A stretch of DNA of 64,000 bases from Corynebacterium yonathiae (GCF_027570195.1 NZ_JAKMUZ010000002.1:1-64000); one strand, 5' to 3'. Positions 1 to 10,301 are shown, numbered from the stretch's first letter. The notes: generated from the letters alone by a model not told the origin. Numbers and translations are program-made.

Positions 1-1161
1 CAGCGCTGATTCATTGTTAGTGAACTGCACCCTGTTGTGGGTAGCTTTCCGCAGTTCATTGTTGAATGATTCAATCGAATTCTTCGTGTAAATGACCTTG
101 CTGGCTGCTGGTGGGAACTGCAGAAACGGGACAAACCGCTCCCAGGCATCCCGCCAGACCTTGACTGAGCGGGGATACTTTTCTGCCAATTCAGAGGCTT
201 CAAATTCGTCTAAGGCAGCCTTAGCTGTGGACTCGTCCGTGGCGGTGTAAATCTTTTTCAACGCGGCCGATACGCCCCGGCGATCCCTGTAGGCTACCCA
301 TCGGTTAGCGGCACGAATCAGGTGCACGATACAGGTTTGCACCATAGAGTTCGGCCAGGTTGCCTTTACTTCTTCCGGCAAGCCTTTGAACCCGTTATAG
401 CAAACGATAAAGACGTCTTTAACCCCACGGTTAGAAAGATTGGCGCATACTTGCGCCCAGGATGAAGCGTTTTCTTCTTTGGCAATCCACGATTCCAAAA
501 AGTGCTTGATACCGTCGAGAGCCACGCCGATTGCCATGTACGCGGACTTATTGACCACTAGGCCGCCATCGCGGATTTTAATGCGCAGCGCGTCCAGGAA
601 AATGACCGGGTAGAACTCATCTCACTGGCGGTTTTGCCAGACCATGGCCTCATCGAGGACGGCATCGGTGACTGCGGAAATCGTCTCATGGGAAATATCA
701 ACCCGCATCGCCGTTGCCATATGGTGCTGGATGTCCCTAATTGTCATCCCACCGGCGTACAAGCTAACGGTCATGTCATCGACATCGGTCAATCTCCTCG
801 AGCCTTTAGGGACCATAGTCAGCAAGAATGTGCCAGCCCTATCCCTCGGCACATCAACGGTAACTGGCCCGTAGTTAGAATCCACGGTCTTTGGATACGT
901 TCCGTTGCGGTGATTGTCTGTTCTAGCTGCAGCTTTAGCGCTCCTGTCGCCAGACTCGTAGCCCAGGTGGGCATCCATTTCAGCGTTGAGTCCCCTGGTA
1001 ATCGAGGCTTGCAACATGCCGCGAACCAGGTCGTTGGCATCCGTTGTAGACGTGCCTAGGTCATCAATCAGCTTCGCGATTTCAGGGTTAGCAAGAAGCT
1101 TCTTTTCAATCGCATCAATCTTGGCCTTATCAGCCGGATCTCGTCTCGCCACAGTAGTCAT
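1..1161 (-). pseudogene. IS256-family transposase, in-frame stop and lost catalytic Asp, partial
   Basis: The start is taken as ATG 1161, with AGGAGA about 11 nt upstream; a GTG at 1200 is also in frame. Residues 1-179 are open, then a TGA stop stands at 622-624. The same frame goes on with DEFYPVIFLDAL and reads as transposase to the window edge (about 386 codons in all). In IS256 the catalytic triad is D167, D233, E341. Here D190 and E364 stand at the same spacings (66 and 174 residues), but the middle position, residue 256 (codon 394-396), is Asn in VCYNGFKG. So there are two independent lesions: a nonsense codon and a D-to-N change in the active site. The last few dozen residues lie outside the window. 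The family call is firm; loss of function is inferred from the lesions. Confidence 0.9.
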
Positions 1162-1210
1162 TCTGGTCCATCTCCTCATGCAGGTTAGGTACCCACACAC
1201 AAACCATCAG
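1..1210 (-). mobile_element. IS256-family insertion sequence, partial (runs off left edge)
   Basis: The element is defined by the IS256/mutator-type transposase frame on the minus strand. Only its transposase 5' side lies in the window; the other terminus is beyond position 1. The right boundary must fall between the transposase leader and the first codons of the interrupted phosphatase, so roughly 1195-1215. Terminal inverted repeats and the target duplication cannot be tested because the partner end is missing. The element appears dead (see the transposase entry). Confidence 0.8.
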
Positions 1211-1212
1211 AC

Positions 1213-2322
1213 ACTCTCTATTCCGAAGCCACTCCGGCGGCGTGGGCCGCGCACAACAAGGACCGCGATAAGCTGCAGGACATTAGCCGTGAGATGCTCG
1301 GCAGCGCCCTCGACTTGGTCATGGCCGCTGGCCACCCGTTCTACGATAATGACCACCAGAAGGTCGATACTTCCGACTATAGCTTCATGTACGAGGACGA
1401 CTACGCCAAGCTTTCCGGAGGCGAGACCGACTGGAATTACTTCGAGTCCAACGATGACTTCAAGAAGATGGCGCAAGGTGACGTCAAGCCGTAGCAGAAG
1501 TATTGGGGTATCGCGCAGGTAGGTTCCACGTTGCAGAACTCCCGCTCGAGCGAGGCAAAGGCTCCATACTCGGACGAGCTTAACGACGTCGTCGATCTCC
1601 CCACCATGACGACTGGCGCCCTCAATGCGCTGGGACAGGACGAGGATGGCTTTTCCATCATGATTGAGGGCGGTGCCATCGACTGGGCCGGCCACGGAAA
1701 TAACCCAGTGCGCGATATCGAGGAGACTCAGGACTTTAATAAGTCGGTTGATGCTGCCATCAAGTAGGTAGAGGAGAACTCCTCGTGGGAGGACACTTTG
1801 CTCGTCGTGACCGCGGATCACGAAACCGGTTATCTATCCGGTGCGAATGAGGCAGCGACGGACGACAACCCTGATGCGGAAGACCGCTTTAACGCCATGG
1901 AAGGCGAAAAGGGCAAGGTCGCTCGGCACGGTTGGTACTCCGGGCAGCACACCAACCAATTGGTGCCATTCTTCTTCAAGGGTGCAGGCTCTGAGGACAT
2001 CATGGCTAATACCTCCGGTACGGATTCGGTGCGCGGCGATTTCATCGATAACACCTTGGTGGCCAACTTGGTCTTTGATGAGTGGTGGAATGGTGACGCC
2101 GGCTCTGCCGACGAGCCAGAGCAGCCGGGAAGTACTACTAATCCGGCGGATGATGCAGGAAAGAAGGGCAGCAGCAAGGGCTTTGCCGCAGGTCTAGCTA
2201 CAGGCCTAGGAATCTTGGGCGCTGTCGTTGGCGGACTCGGTTTCCTAGCCACGCAGATGGGTGTGCTCAATATTGACCTAAAGCCCATCTATGAGCAGCT
2301 AAAGCGCGTCGGCCTGCGCTAA
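1213..2322 (+). pseudogene. Alkaline phosphatase remnant, cut by the IS and with two amber codons
   Basis: One reading frame from about 1213 to TAA 2322 encodes the C-terminal part of a PhoA-type alkaline phosphatase (phosphomonoesterase, normally exported). Visible landmarks are TPAAWAAH, the metal-site motif EGGAIDWAGHGNN, VVTADHETGYLSG and a late metal-ligand His in QHTNQLVPFFF. The end carries a Gly/Ser linker and a membrane segment (FAAGLATGLGILGAVVGGLGFL), so the protein was anchored at its C-terminus. The 5' end is replaced by the IS. Two TAG codons interrupt the frame at 1492-1494 and 1765-1767; the second stands where relatives suggest Trp (AIK-stop-VEENSSW). All three segments stay in the same phase. 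The missing N-terminal part should lie beyond the IS, outside this window. Confidence 0.88.
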
Positions 2323-2351
2323 ACAAACGGAAGTAGGCCTAACGCCACGTT

Positions 2352-2393
2352 AAAGTCCTGCCCTCAGCTGCAGAAGCGGAGGGGCAGGACTTT
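2352..2393. terminator. Bidirectional terminator between phosphatase remnant and glgP
   Basis: The arms AAAGTCCTGCCC (2352-2363) and GGGCAGGACTTT (2382-2393) are perfectly complementary, and a T-rich run follows on the plus strand. It serves both convergent units. Confidence 0.85.
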
Positions 2394-2395
2394 TC

Positions 2396-4786
2396 TTAGC
2401 TCTGGGAAATCGGAGTTGGTTGGATCTTCCAGACCTCGTTGGCATAGTCCGCGATGGTCCGGTCGGAAGAAAAGCGGCCAGAGTAGCAAATATTGAGCCA
2501 CGCCTTCTTGGCCCAGGCAAGTTGGTCTGCCTCGTATTCGGCAGCCATGCGGTCACGGGTTTCGCGGTAGTCGGCAAAGTCGCCTAAGACGTAGTACTGG
2601 TCTTGTGCGTGTTCGCCGTAGCCGTCGAGAAGCGAGGCACGCAGATCGCTGAAGAGCCCGGCATTTTCGGAGCCCAAGGTGCCGTCGACAAGCGCATCCA
2701 GTACGCGGGCCAATCCAGGAACGTTCTGGTAAAGCTCGCCCGGGTTGTACTCGGCCTGCAGCTGCGGCAACTCCTCATTGCGGGCACCAAAGATATAGGC
2801 ATTGTCTTCACCAACCGCCTCGACGATTTCCACGTTCGCGCCATCCATGGTGCCTAAGGTCAGTGCGCCATTCATCATGAACTTCATATTGGACGTGCCG
2901 GAGGCTTCCTTGCCAGCCACAGAAATCTGCTCGGAGATATCAGCGGCCGGGATGATGTGCTCGGCGGGGGAGACGTTGTAATTCTCTACAAAGACAACGC
3001 GGATAATGTCCTTGGTGGCCGGGTCGTTATTTACCAAGTCCGCGATGGTGTTGATGAGCTTAATAATCGCCTTGGCGCGGTCGTAGCCCGGCGCGGCCTT
3101 GGCACCAAAGATGAAAGTACGCTTCGGCACGGTTTCGCCCTCGTCCTTGATGCGGAAGTAGAGGTCAAGGACGTAGAGGGCGTTCATCAGCTGGCGCTTG
3201 TACTCGTGCAGGCGCTTAATCTGCACGTCAAAGATGGAATCAGGGTCGATTTCAGCGCCTTGGTGGTCGTTTACCCACTGCGCAAAGTCGCGTTTATTGG
3301 CCTGCTTGATGGCGATCAGTTCTCGTAGTAGGTCAGCATCGTCGGCCTTATCGGCGAGTCTGGCCAGCTGGGTGAGGTCAGTAACCCACGCATCGGAACC
3401 AGCCTGCTGGGTGAGCAGTTCTGCCAGGCGGGGGTTGCACATCTTCAGCCAGCGGCGCGGGGTGACGCCATTGGTCTTATTGTTGAATTTTTCTGGCCAG
3501 AGCTCATACCATTCGGACAGCGTATCGGCCTTGATGATTTCGGTATGCAGGGCGGCGACACCGTTAATGGAGTAAGCGGCGTAGCAGGCGATCCAGGCCA
3601 TGTGAACCTGTCCGTTGGACACCGGTGCCATGTAGTCAATGCGACCCTGATCCAAGCCGCGATGGGCCATATCTTCGCGGAAGCGGCGATCGATTTCTTC
3701 CACCAACTGCCAGATGCGCCAGAACAGCTTTTGGAAGATGGACACTTCCCAGCTCTCCAGTGCCTCCGCGAGCACGGTGTGGTTGGTGTAGGCGAAGGTC
3801 TCGGTGACGATCTTCCACGCCGCATCCCAGCTCAGACCATGGTTATCGAGCAATATGCGCAAGAGCTCTGGGATGGCGAGCACTGGGTGAGTGTCATTGA
3901 GCTGGATGGAGTTGTACTGCGCAAAACCGGTGAGGTCCTCGCCGTGCTGGGCAATGTAGTTATCCACCATGGTTTGCAGGGAGGCGGAGACAAAGAAGTA
4001 TTGTTGGCGAACGCGCAGTACCTTGCCCTCGTAGGTGGTGTCGTTGGGGTAGAGCACGCGGCAGATATCCATGACACGCTCGCGCTCGACGATGGCCTCG
4101 GTAAAGCGCTGGGAGTTGAAGGCATCGTAATCGAAGTCGTCGATGGGCTCGGACTTCCACAGGCGCAGCGTGCCTACGTTATCGGTCCCGTAGCCGGTGA
4201 TAGGCATGTCATAGGGAATGGCGCGCACCTCCATGTCATCGAAATGGACGTGGCGTTGTTCGGAGGCACGGCGGATGACGAAGTCATAGCCGTTTTCCAT
4301 CCACGCATCCGGCTGTTCCTTCTGGAAGCCGTTCTCAAAGGATTGGCGGAATAGGCCGTAGCGATAGAGCAGGCCGTAGCCGGTGACGGGATAGTCTTGG
4401 GTGACAGCGGAATCGAGGAAGCAGGCGGCAAGGCGTCCGAGGCCACCATTGCCCAGTGCTGCATCGTGCTCAGCTTCGAGGACATCGCTCAAATCGTGGT
4501 CGGCAGCTTTGGCTGCAGCCTTGGCATCGTCAACGAGCCCCAAGTTGGTGAGGTTATTGAGCAGCGCGCGGCCCTGCAGGAACTCTGCGGAGAAATAGTG
4601 TTGCTGGCGGGTTGCAGCGTAGGCGGTACGGGTGCGCTCCCAATTATCGGCAATCTGTTCCATCACGGCGCCGGAGAGGCCCGACCAGAACTTGCGGTAG
4701 GAAGCACTGTGTGGGCTCACACCGGAGGCTGCGCGGACGTGGGAGGGAACGGTGGATTCGAAAACAGAATGCCGTGGCTGGCTCAT
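2396..4786 (-). CDS. glgP: Glycogen/maltodextrin phosphorylase
   Basis: This 796-residue protein is a GT35 alpha-glucan phosphorylase, which releases glucose-1-phosphate from the non-reducing ends of glycogen or maltodextrin in the cytoplasm. The length is close to E. coli GlgP (815). The pyridoxal-phosphate site is EASGTSNMKFMMNGALT, with the Schiff-base Lys near residue 635, followed by GTMDGANVEI. The N-terminal block WERTRTAYAATRQQHYFSAEFLQGR is also typical of the family. The ATG at 4786 follows AAGGG at close range. The gene stands alone: it ends in a bidirectional terminator and the next gene upstream on the strand is an amidohydrolase. Glycogen and maltodextrin specificity cannot be separated by eye. 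Confidence 0.96.
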   Translation of the reverse strand: MSQPRHSVFESTVPSHVRAASGVSPHSASYRKFWSGLSGAVMEQIADNWERTRTAYAATRQQHYFSAEFLQGRALLNNLTNLGLVDDAKAAAKAADHDLSDVLEAEHDAALGNGGLGRLAACFLDSAVTQDYPVTGYGLLYRYGLFRQSFENGFQKEQPDAWMENGYDFVIRRASEQRHVHFDDMEVRAIPYDMPITGYGTDNVGTLRLWKSEPIDDFDYDAFNSQRFTEAIVERERVMDICRVLYPNDTTYEGKVLRVRQQYFFVSASLQTMVDNYIAQHGEDLTGFAQYNSIQLNDTHPVLAIPELLRILLDNHGLSWDAAWKIVTETFAYTNHTVLAEALESWEVSIFQKLFWRIWQLVEEIDRRFREDMAHRGLDQGRIDYMAPVSNGQVHMAWIACYAAYSINGVAALHTEIIKADTLSEWYELWPEKFNNKTNGVTPRRWLKMCNPRLAELLTQQAGSDAWVTDLTQLARLADKADDADLLRELIAIKQANKRDFAQWVNDHQGAEIDPDSIFDVQIKRLHEYKRQLMNALYVLDLYFRIKDEGETVPKRTFIFGAKAAPGYDRAKAIIKLINTIADLVNNDPATKDIIRVVFVENYNVSPAEHIIPAADISEQISVAGKEASGTSNMKFMMNGALTLGTMDGANVEIVEAVGEDNAYIFGARNEELPQLQAEYNPGELYQNVPGLARVLDALVDGTLGSENAGLFSDLRASLLDGYGEHAQDQYYVLGDFADYRETRDRMAAEYEADQLAWAKKAWLNICYSGRFSSDRTIADYANEVWKIQPTPISQS

Positions 4787-4883
4787 TTGTACCCTTAAGC
4801 TAGTAGGTAGTCACGAAACGCTTGCCAGCTTAATAGCTTTGGCGCTGCCCTGCAGGACGGAACAGGGGGCTACGCGCAGGGTC

Positions 4884-6089
4884 TCAGCATGCTGCCAAGT
4901 AGGTCAATGCCGCAGCATATGCCGCCCGGGTAGAGGCGTAGACGGTTGGGGCATAGTCCGGCAGGAAGGTCGCCTGGTGGTTAACCGGAGGGTCTTGGAG
5001 ATCTTCTTCTGGGGTGCAGCCGATGTGCCAAAACACATAAGGCACTCCCCATGCCTGCGGCAAATAGCAAAAATCCTCGGAGGCAGTAGACGGAGCGGCG
5101 AGGACGGAATCGGGGCCAAAGGCGGCGTCGAAAACCTCGCCCACTGGGGCGTGGGCGGCGGCATCGTTATCTGTGACCTCGCCGTGGGCATAGTACGCGA
5201 AGGTAGGGGCCTGCTCGCTTCCGGAGGCTATACATTCGGCTTTAACCATGCGCTCGAGGGAGCTATAGACTTTTTCTGCGAGTGCGGGGTCATAGTAGCG
5301 GGTATTGAGCACTAGCTCGGCGGACTCGGGGATGATGTTGTTTTTATCGCCGGAGTGTAGCTCGCCTACGGAGATGACAAAGAACTCGTGTGGGGCGACT
5401 TCGCGGCCCACGATGGCCTGGAGGCGAGTGACGATCATGGCTGCGATGTAGGTGGGATCGATGGAGTTATGGGGCATGGAGGCGTGGGCTGATTTGCCAA
5501 AGACGCGTATGCGGAGGGAATCGCAGCCTGCCATGATAGGGCCTGCGGTATGGCGCACGGTGCCGGCGCGGCCGGGCATGATGTGTTGACCCAAGCAGAT
5601 ATCGGGGCGTGGGACGCGTTCGATGAGGTTATCGTTCAGCATGAATTTAGCCCCCATGGAGGACTCTTCGGCCGGTTGGAAAAGGGCGAGGAAGGTGCCG
5701 GACCAGGAGCTACGGGAGGCGTCGAGAAGCGCACAGGCACCCAGTAATGCCGTGGTGTGCATGTCGTGACCGCAGGCGTGCATCTTTCCATTGGTAGCGG
5801 AATAGGACACGCCGGTGGCCTCCTCTACAGGCAGGCCGTCGAAATCCGCGCGCATTAAGGCGGTGGGGCCGTCACCGTTGCGGAAGATGGCAACCATTCC
5901 ATGACCACCGATGTTTTCTACTACTTCGCAGTCAAAATCGGCGAGTTTGGCTCGGATACGGCCGGCAGTGCGCTCTTCTTCGTGAGAAAGCTCGGGGTGG
6001 CGGTGCAGGTCCTCGTAAAAGTCCTGCTGCCATTCCAGATCAGTTTCTTGGGAAGTGGCGAGCTGGGCGATGTGGGCAGAATCAGACAT
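4884..6089 (-). CDS. M20D family amidohydrolase / aminoacylase
   Basis: This is a 401-residue zinc- or manganese-dependent hydrolase of the M20D (hippurate, N-acyl or IAA-amino-acid hydrolase) group. The metal-binding landmarks are in order: MHACGHDMHT (Cys and His ligands), FQPAEESSMGA (acidic ligands), CLGQHIMPG, and a late His in NHQATF. The dimerisation domain inserted around residues 170-290 begins GCDSLRIRVFGKSAHASMP. I chose ATG 6089 over an in-frame upstream start at 6140 because AAGGTG lies 8 nt before it and conserved sequence begins there. The gene diverges from the gene at 6126 with only 36 nt between start codons, so their promoters must overlap. The substrate is unknown; amide-linked amino-acid conjugates are the family's usual targets. 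Confidence 0.88.
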   Translation of the reverse strand: MSDSAHIAQLATSQETDLEWQQDFYEDLHRHPELSHEEERTAGRIRAKLADFDCEVVENIGGHGMVAIFRNGDGPTALMRADFDGLPVEEATGVSYSATNGKMHACGHDMHTTALLGACALLDASRSSWSGTFLALFQPAEESSMGAKFMLNDNLIERVPRPDICLGQHIMPGRAGTVRHTAGPIMAGCDSLRIRVFGKSAHASMPHNSIDPTYIAAMIVTRLQAIVGREVAPHEFFVISVGELHSGDKNNIIPESAELVLNTRYYDPALAEKVYSSLERMVKAECIASGSEQAPTFAYYAHGEVTDNDAAAHAPVGEVFDAAFGPDSVLAAPSTASEDFCYLPQAWGVPYVFWHIGCTPEEDLQDPPVNHQATFLPDYAPTVYASTRAAYAAALTYLAAC

Positions 6090-6112
6090 GGTTTCACACC
6101 TTAGGAATTGGG

Positions 6113-6118
6113 TAGGGT
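6113..6118 (+). promoter_or_regulatory. -10 hexamer TAGGGT of a leaderless gene
   Basis: TAGGGT ends 7 nt before ATG 6126, the spacing repeated at many genes here, and supports that start over a TTG at 6108. Confidence 0.65.
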
Positions 6119-6125
6119 TAGCGCT

Positions 6126-6524
6126 ATGCCGGTTATTCAATTCGATGTTTTAGTTCCCAACGCACAAGCAGAGCGCGTCGCGGACATCTTTACCACTGCC
6201 ACCGACAAGCTGGTGGAGGGCGGTTCATTATCCTCCGCTGAGGTTACTCGCCCTGATTCGCCGCAGTTTCCAGAGGGGTTGGAAGAACAGCTGCGGCAAA
6301 ATTATCGCGATGAGCATGAGGATCGCGACCTCGAGGACGCGAGCGTGTACCGCTACGACATTGCGGTTACGGGAGTTAGCGGATCGGTAAATCAGCTGGG
6401 TATGGTGCTCTCGCGTCTTCTTACCCCGCACGCAGTGCTGCCGAAGGACCACGTATTGTTGGAAGATGAGTTAGCGCACGAGCAGCCAGCCATCTTCCCG
6501 TGGTCTTTGTCTATCCGGCCTTAG
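6126..6524 (+). CDS. Conserved small protein of unknown function
   Basis: This is a 132-residue soluble protein (MPVIQFDVLVPNAQAERVAD...). I do not recognise the family. It has no membrane segment and no signal peptide, is rich in Asp and Glu in the middle (residues 55-80), and has a beta-alpha pattern at the N-terminus that could be a small ferredoxin-like fold, which is only an impression. The ATG at 6126 is supported by a -10 hexamer exactly 7 nt upstream, so the mRNA is probably leaderless. It is divergent from the M20 hydrolase, and its stop codon overlaps the stop of the convergent glycerate kinase (shared TTAG at 6521-6524). Codon use matches the neighbours, so it looks like a native gene. 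Confidence 0.75.
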   Translation: MPVIQFDVLVPNAQAERVADIFTTATDKLVEGGSLSSAEVTRPDSPQFPEGLEEQLRQNYRDEHEDRDLEDASVYRYDIAVTGVSGSVNQLGMVLSRLLTPHAVLPKDHVLLEDELAHEQPAIFPWSLSIRP

Positions 6525-7603
6525 AGCTGCTTGACGATGTCCCTGGCGGCCGCCGCCAGCTGCTGCGACATCGATCCTTCTTGGCTGAGCTGAGCGCAGT
6601 AGGCATCCGTGTCCTGCTCGAAGGAACCGGCGATAATGCCCATGGGCATGCCTGCGTCTTGGGCGAGAGCCGCAATGGTTCCGACGGCCTTTCCAGTCAA
6701 AGATTGCTCGTCAAACCGGCCCTCGCCGGTGATGACGAGATCGGCGGAGGATATTTTTTCTGGAAGTCCGAGTGCAGTGGCCACATGCGCGCTGCCAGAT
6801 AAGACGCGAATATGCTCATCTGAGCCCCAGAGCGTGCGAGAAAGCCAGTGCAGGCCAATGGGAAGGCCGCCCGCGGCACCGAAATATTCGGAGTCTGCAT
6901 CGGCGCCGGTAACTTTGCATGCTTGCAACATGGCACCGGCCAGCAGTGCTACCTGCTCGCCTTGGGCTCCCTTTTGGGGGCCGTACATGGTTGCTGCCTG
7001 CACTGGGGTGGCGCGGGTATCGGCCAGCAAAGTGAAGTCAAGCATGCCCGCCTTGATATTAAGCTGCGCGGTGTCGATGTGATCGAGCTGAACTAGGGGA
7101 GCGCCGCCCTTAGGCAAGGCGTAGCCGCGGGCGTCATGCGCGGCGGCGCCGAGCGCGGTAAGGATGCCCATGCCGGCATCGATGCTGGCGGTGCCTCCCA
7201 GTCCGAGCACAATCGAGGTGGCACCGCGCGTTTCCGCATCCGCGATCAGCACGCCGGTGCCATAGGAATCGGCGTGCAGCGGGTCAAGGTTGTCTTGTAC
7301 TGCGGGCAGGCCGGTGGCAGAGGCGACGTCGATAAACGCAGTAGTCCCAGCGAGGAAGTAGCTTGCCTGGGTTAAACGGCCTATGGCGTCGGTGGTAGGC
7401 AGGGTGATGGTCTCTACGGATTGTCCGCCGGCCACGGATGCCTGCGCGAGGACGGAGGCGGTTCCCTCGCCGCCATCGGCCATGGGCAGGGTGGTAACCG
7501 TGGCGTCGGGGAGAGCCTGGCGCACTCCCATAGCAATGCTGGCTGCGGCCTCGGGCGCGGAAGCGGTGCCTTTGAACGAGTCTGGCGCGACGACAATATG
7601 CAT
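6521..7603 (-). CDS. glxK: Glycerate 2-kinase (GlxK/GarK family)
   Basis: This 360-residue protein phosphorylates D-glycerate with ATP, feeding glyoxylate- or serine-derived glycerate into glycolysis. The family opening MHIVVAPDSFKG is intact, and PMADGGEGT (around residue 45), GLGGTASIDAGMG (around 135) and VITGEGRFDEQSLTGKAVG (around 280) are characteristic. I chose ATG 7603 rather than GTG 7624 because the conserved protein begins at MHIVVAPDS and a perfect TATAAT lies 7 nt upstream, predicting a leaderless transcript. The gene is monocistronic and overlaps its convergent neighbour by 4 nt. Whether 2- or 3-phosphoglycerate is made is assigned from family knowledge only. Confidence 0.93.
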   Translation of the reverse strand: MHIVVAPDSFKGTASAPEAAASIAMGVRQALPDATVTTLPMADGGEGTASVLAQASVAGGQSVETITLPTTDAIGRLTQASYFLAGTTAFIDVASATGLPAVQDNLDPLHADSYGTGVLIADAETRGATSIVLGLGGTASIDAGMGILTALGAAAHDARGYALPKGGAPLVQLDHIDTAQLNIKAGMLDFTLLADTRATPVQAATMYGPQKGAQGEQVALLAGAMLQACKVTGADADSEYFGAAGGLPIGLHWLSRTLWGSDEHIRVLSGSAHVATALGLPEKISSADLVITGEGRFDEQSLTGKAVGTIAALAQDAGMPMGIIAGSFEQDTDAYCAQLSQEGSMSQQLAAAARDIVKQL

Positions 7604-7610
7604 GACCGTG

Positions 7611-7616
7611 ATTATA
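7611..7616 (-). promoter_or_regulatory. -10 hexamer TATAAT of glxK
   Basis: A consensus TATAAT on the minus strand ends 7 nt before ATG 7603. It is the strongest of the leaderless-type promoters in the window. Confidence 0.75.
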
Positions 7617-7747
7617 AAGCCCACCTGCGATGGGAGTCTGCGCGGCTTAAGATCCGAACGTTCTACAGAAAATATTTTACTTTATTGTCGCTGGTAAAGA
7701 CGGTGCGGATCTATGCAAGGTCTAGAAACTGCTTGCTTTATCGGTAG

Positions 7748-9148
<1,401 letters not shown>

Positions 9149-9166
9149 AAACAGACCTATTTTTAA

Positions 9167-9218
9167 CCGGCTCCCCTTCTTCGCCGCATTATGTGGTGGA
9201 GGAGGGGAGCTGGTGTTT
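9167..9218 (+). terminator. gdhA terminator
   Basis: A 22-nt left arm (9167-9188) pairs with 9192-9213, allowing G-U pairs, with a 3-nt loop and then TGTTTTA. It closes the gdhA unit. Confidence 0.75.
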
Positions 9219-9335
9219 TAAGTACGTGTCATAGATTCCCTACGCGTGGAGGTAGACCAGCAAGACCGACTATAGAAGTTAAATCTGCAGTACACACTCG
9301 GTGCGTGGCCTCCACGCCTGGCAGGTGAGGCCATG

Positions 9336-9341
9336 TAAAAT
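9336..9341 (+). promoter_or_regulatory. -10 hexamer TAAAAT of sepIVA
   Basis: TAAAAT ends 7 nt before ATG 9349 and decides that start over a GTG at 9301. Confidence 0.7.
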
Positions 9342-9348
9342 TCGCAGC

Positions 9349-10107
9349 ATGTACCGTGTCTTTGAGTCCCTAGATGAATTAGTCCAGCACTTGGAAGAGG
9401 CCCATAGCCTCCCTATGACCTCTAATTGCATGGTTCCGCGCCATGAAATGCTCGCGCTTCTCGATGACCTGCGGAATGCACTGCCCGTTGAGATTGATGA
9501 CGCGCAGGACGTTTTGGATAAGCAGGATGAAATCTTGCATGGCGCCGAAGAACGCGCGGACCAGACCATCAATGACGCTAATGCGCAGGCAGATGACATC
9601 GTGGGTCACGCCCGCGAGGAGGCAGATGCCACGGTGTCCCACGCAGAACAGCATGCTGCCAAGCTGGTAGCTGATGCTGAAGCTCATGCACAGTCCATGG
9701 TGGAGCAAGCCCGTGCGGAAGCAGACCGCACCATCGCCCAGGCTAATGACGAATATGAGCGTTCCGTTGCAGAAGGCCGCGCGGAACAAGAGCGTCTGGT
9801 TTCGGAATCAGAAGTTGTTCGCCGCGCCGATGAAGAAGCACACCGCATCGTGGAGTCTGCCCACACCGAATCTAACCGTTTGCGCAGCGAATGCGATGAG
9901 TTTGTGGATGGCAAACTTAGCGAATTCGAAACCACGCTCAACGGCCTGCTGCGCACCGTAAGTTCCGACCGCTCTGCACTGCGCGGCGGTGCCGGGGTAC
10001 GCTCCCGCGGCGGCGATTATTCGGCGCTGGGCCGCGCCGGTGGCGCAGCGGGTGGCACACGCTACTCGGAAGGTGAGGCCTATGAGCGTCGCTATAACGA
10101 GCGCTAA
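9349..10107 (+). CDS. sepIVA: SepIVA/DivIVA-like coiled-coil septal protein
   Basis: This 252-residue protein has a short N-terminal head (MYRVFESLDELVQHLEEA) and a long alpha-helical coiled coil from about residue 45 to 205, built of Ala/Glu/Arg repeats such as ARAEADRTIAQAND. A Gly/Ser/Arg-rich tail follows (about 215-252). It corresponds by type and neighbourhood to mycobacterial Rv2927c (SepIVA), which sits upstream of the YceD-rnc-fpg genes and takes part in septation and polar envelope growth. ATG 9349 is supported by a -10 hexamer 7 nt upstream. The gene is followed by hairpins, so it is probably transcribed alone. The exact role in this organism is inferred from context and homology class. 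Confidence 0.8.
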   Translation: MYRVFESLDELVQHLEEAHSLPMTSNCMVPRHEMLALLDDLRNALPVEIDDAQDVLDKQDEILHGAEERADQTINDANAQADDIVGHAREEADATVSHAEQHAAKLVADAEAHAQSMVEQARAEADRTIAQANDEYERSVAEGRAEQERLVSESEVVRRADEEAHRIVESAHTESNRLRSECDEFVDGKLSEFETTLNGLLRTVSSDRSALRGGAGVRSRGGDYSALGRAGGAAGGTRYSEGEAYERRYNER

Positions 10108-10143
10108 AGCACTACCTTTACTCTCATTCAGCCCCTAAGCTCT

Positions 10144-10168
10144 ATGGCCCGTTCATAACGGGGCCATG
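10144..10168 (+). terminator. Hairpin after sepIVA
   Basis: ATGGCCCGTT (10144-10153) pairs with AACGGGGCCAT (about 10158-10168) around a short loop. No T-run follows, so it may be a 3'-end stabiliser rather than a full terminator. Confidence 0.4.
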
Positions 10169-10212
10169 GACTAGGGAGGGGCGAGGGGGAATCTAAAGCG
10201 CCAGGCACGGCC

Positions 10213-10280
10213 AAAGGTCCTGTTTGGTGGGCAGGCGGTTTGTCGTACACCGTCTACCCACCCAACAGGGCCTTTTGTTT
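10213..10280. terminator. Strong terminator between sepIVA and the convergent membrane gene
   Basis: A long stem starts AAAGG-CCTGTT-GGTGGG at 10213 and closes with the complementary CCCACC-AACAGG-CCTTTT ending near 10275, followed by GTTTTATT. The loop is about 9 nt. Confidence 0.8.
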
Positions 10281-10301
10281 TATTGGTTACTCCCAGCTGG
10301 C

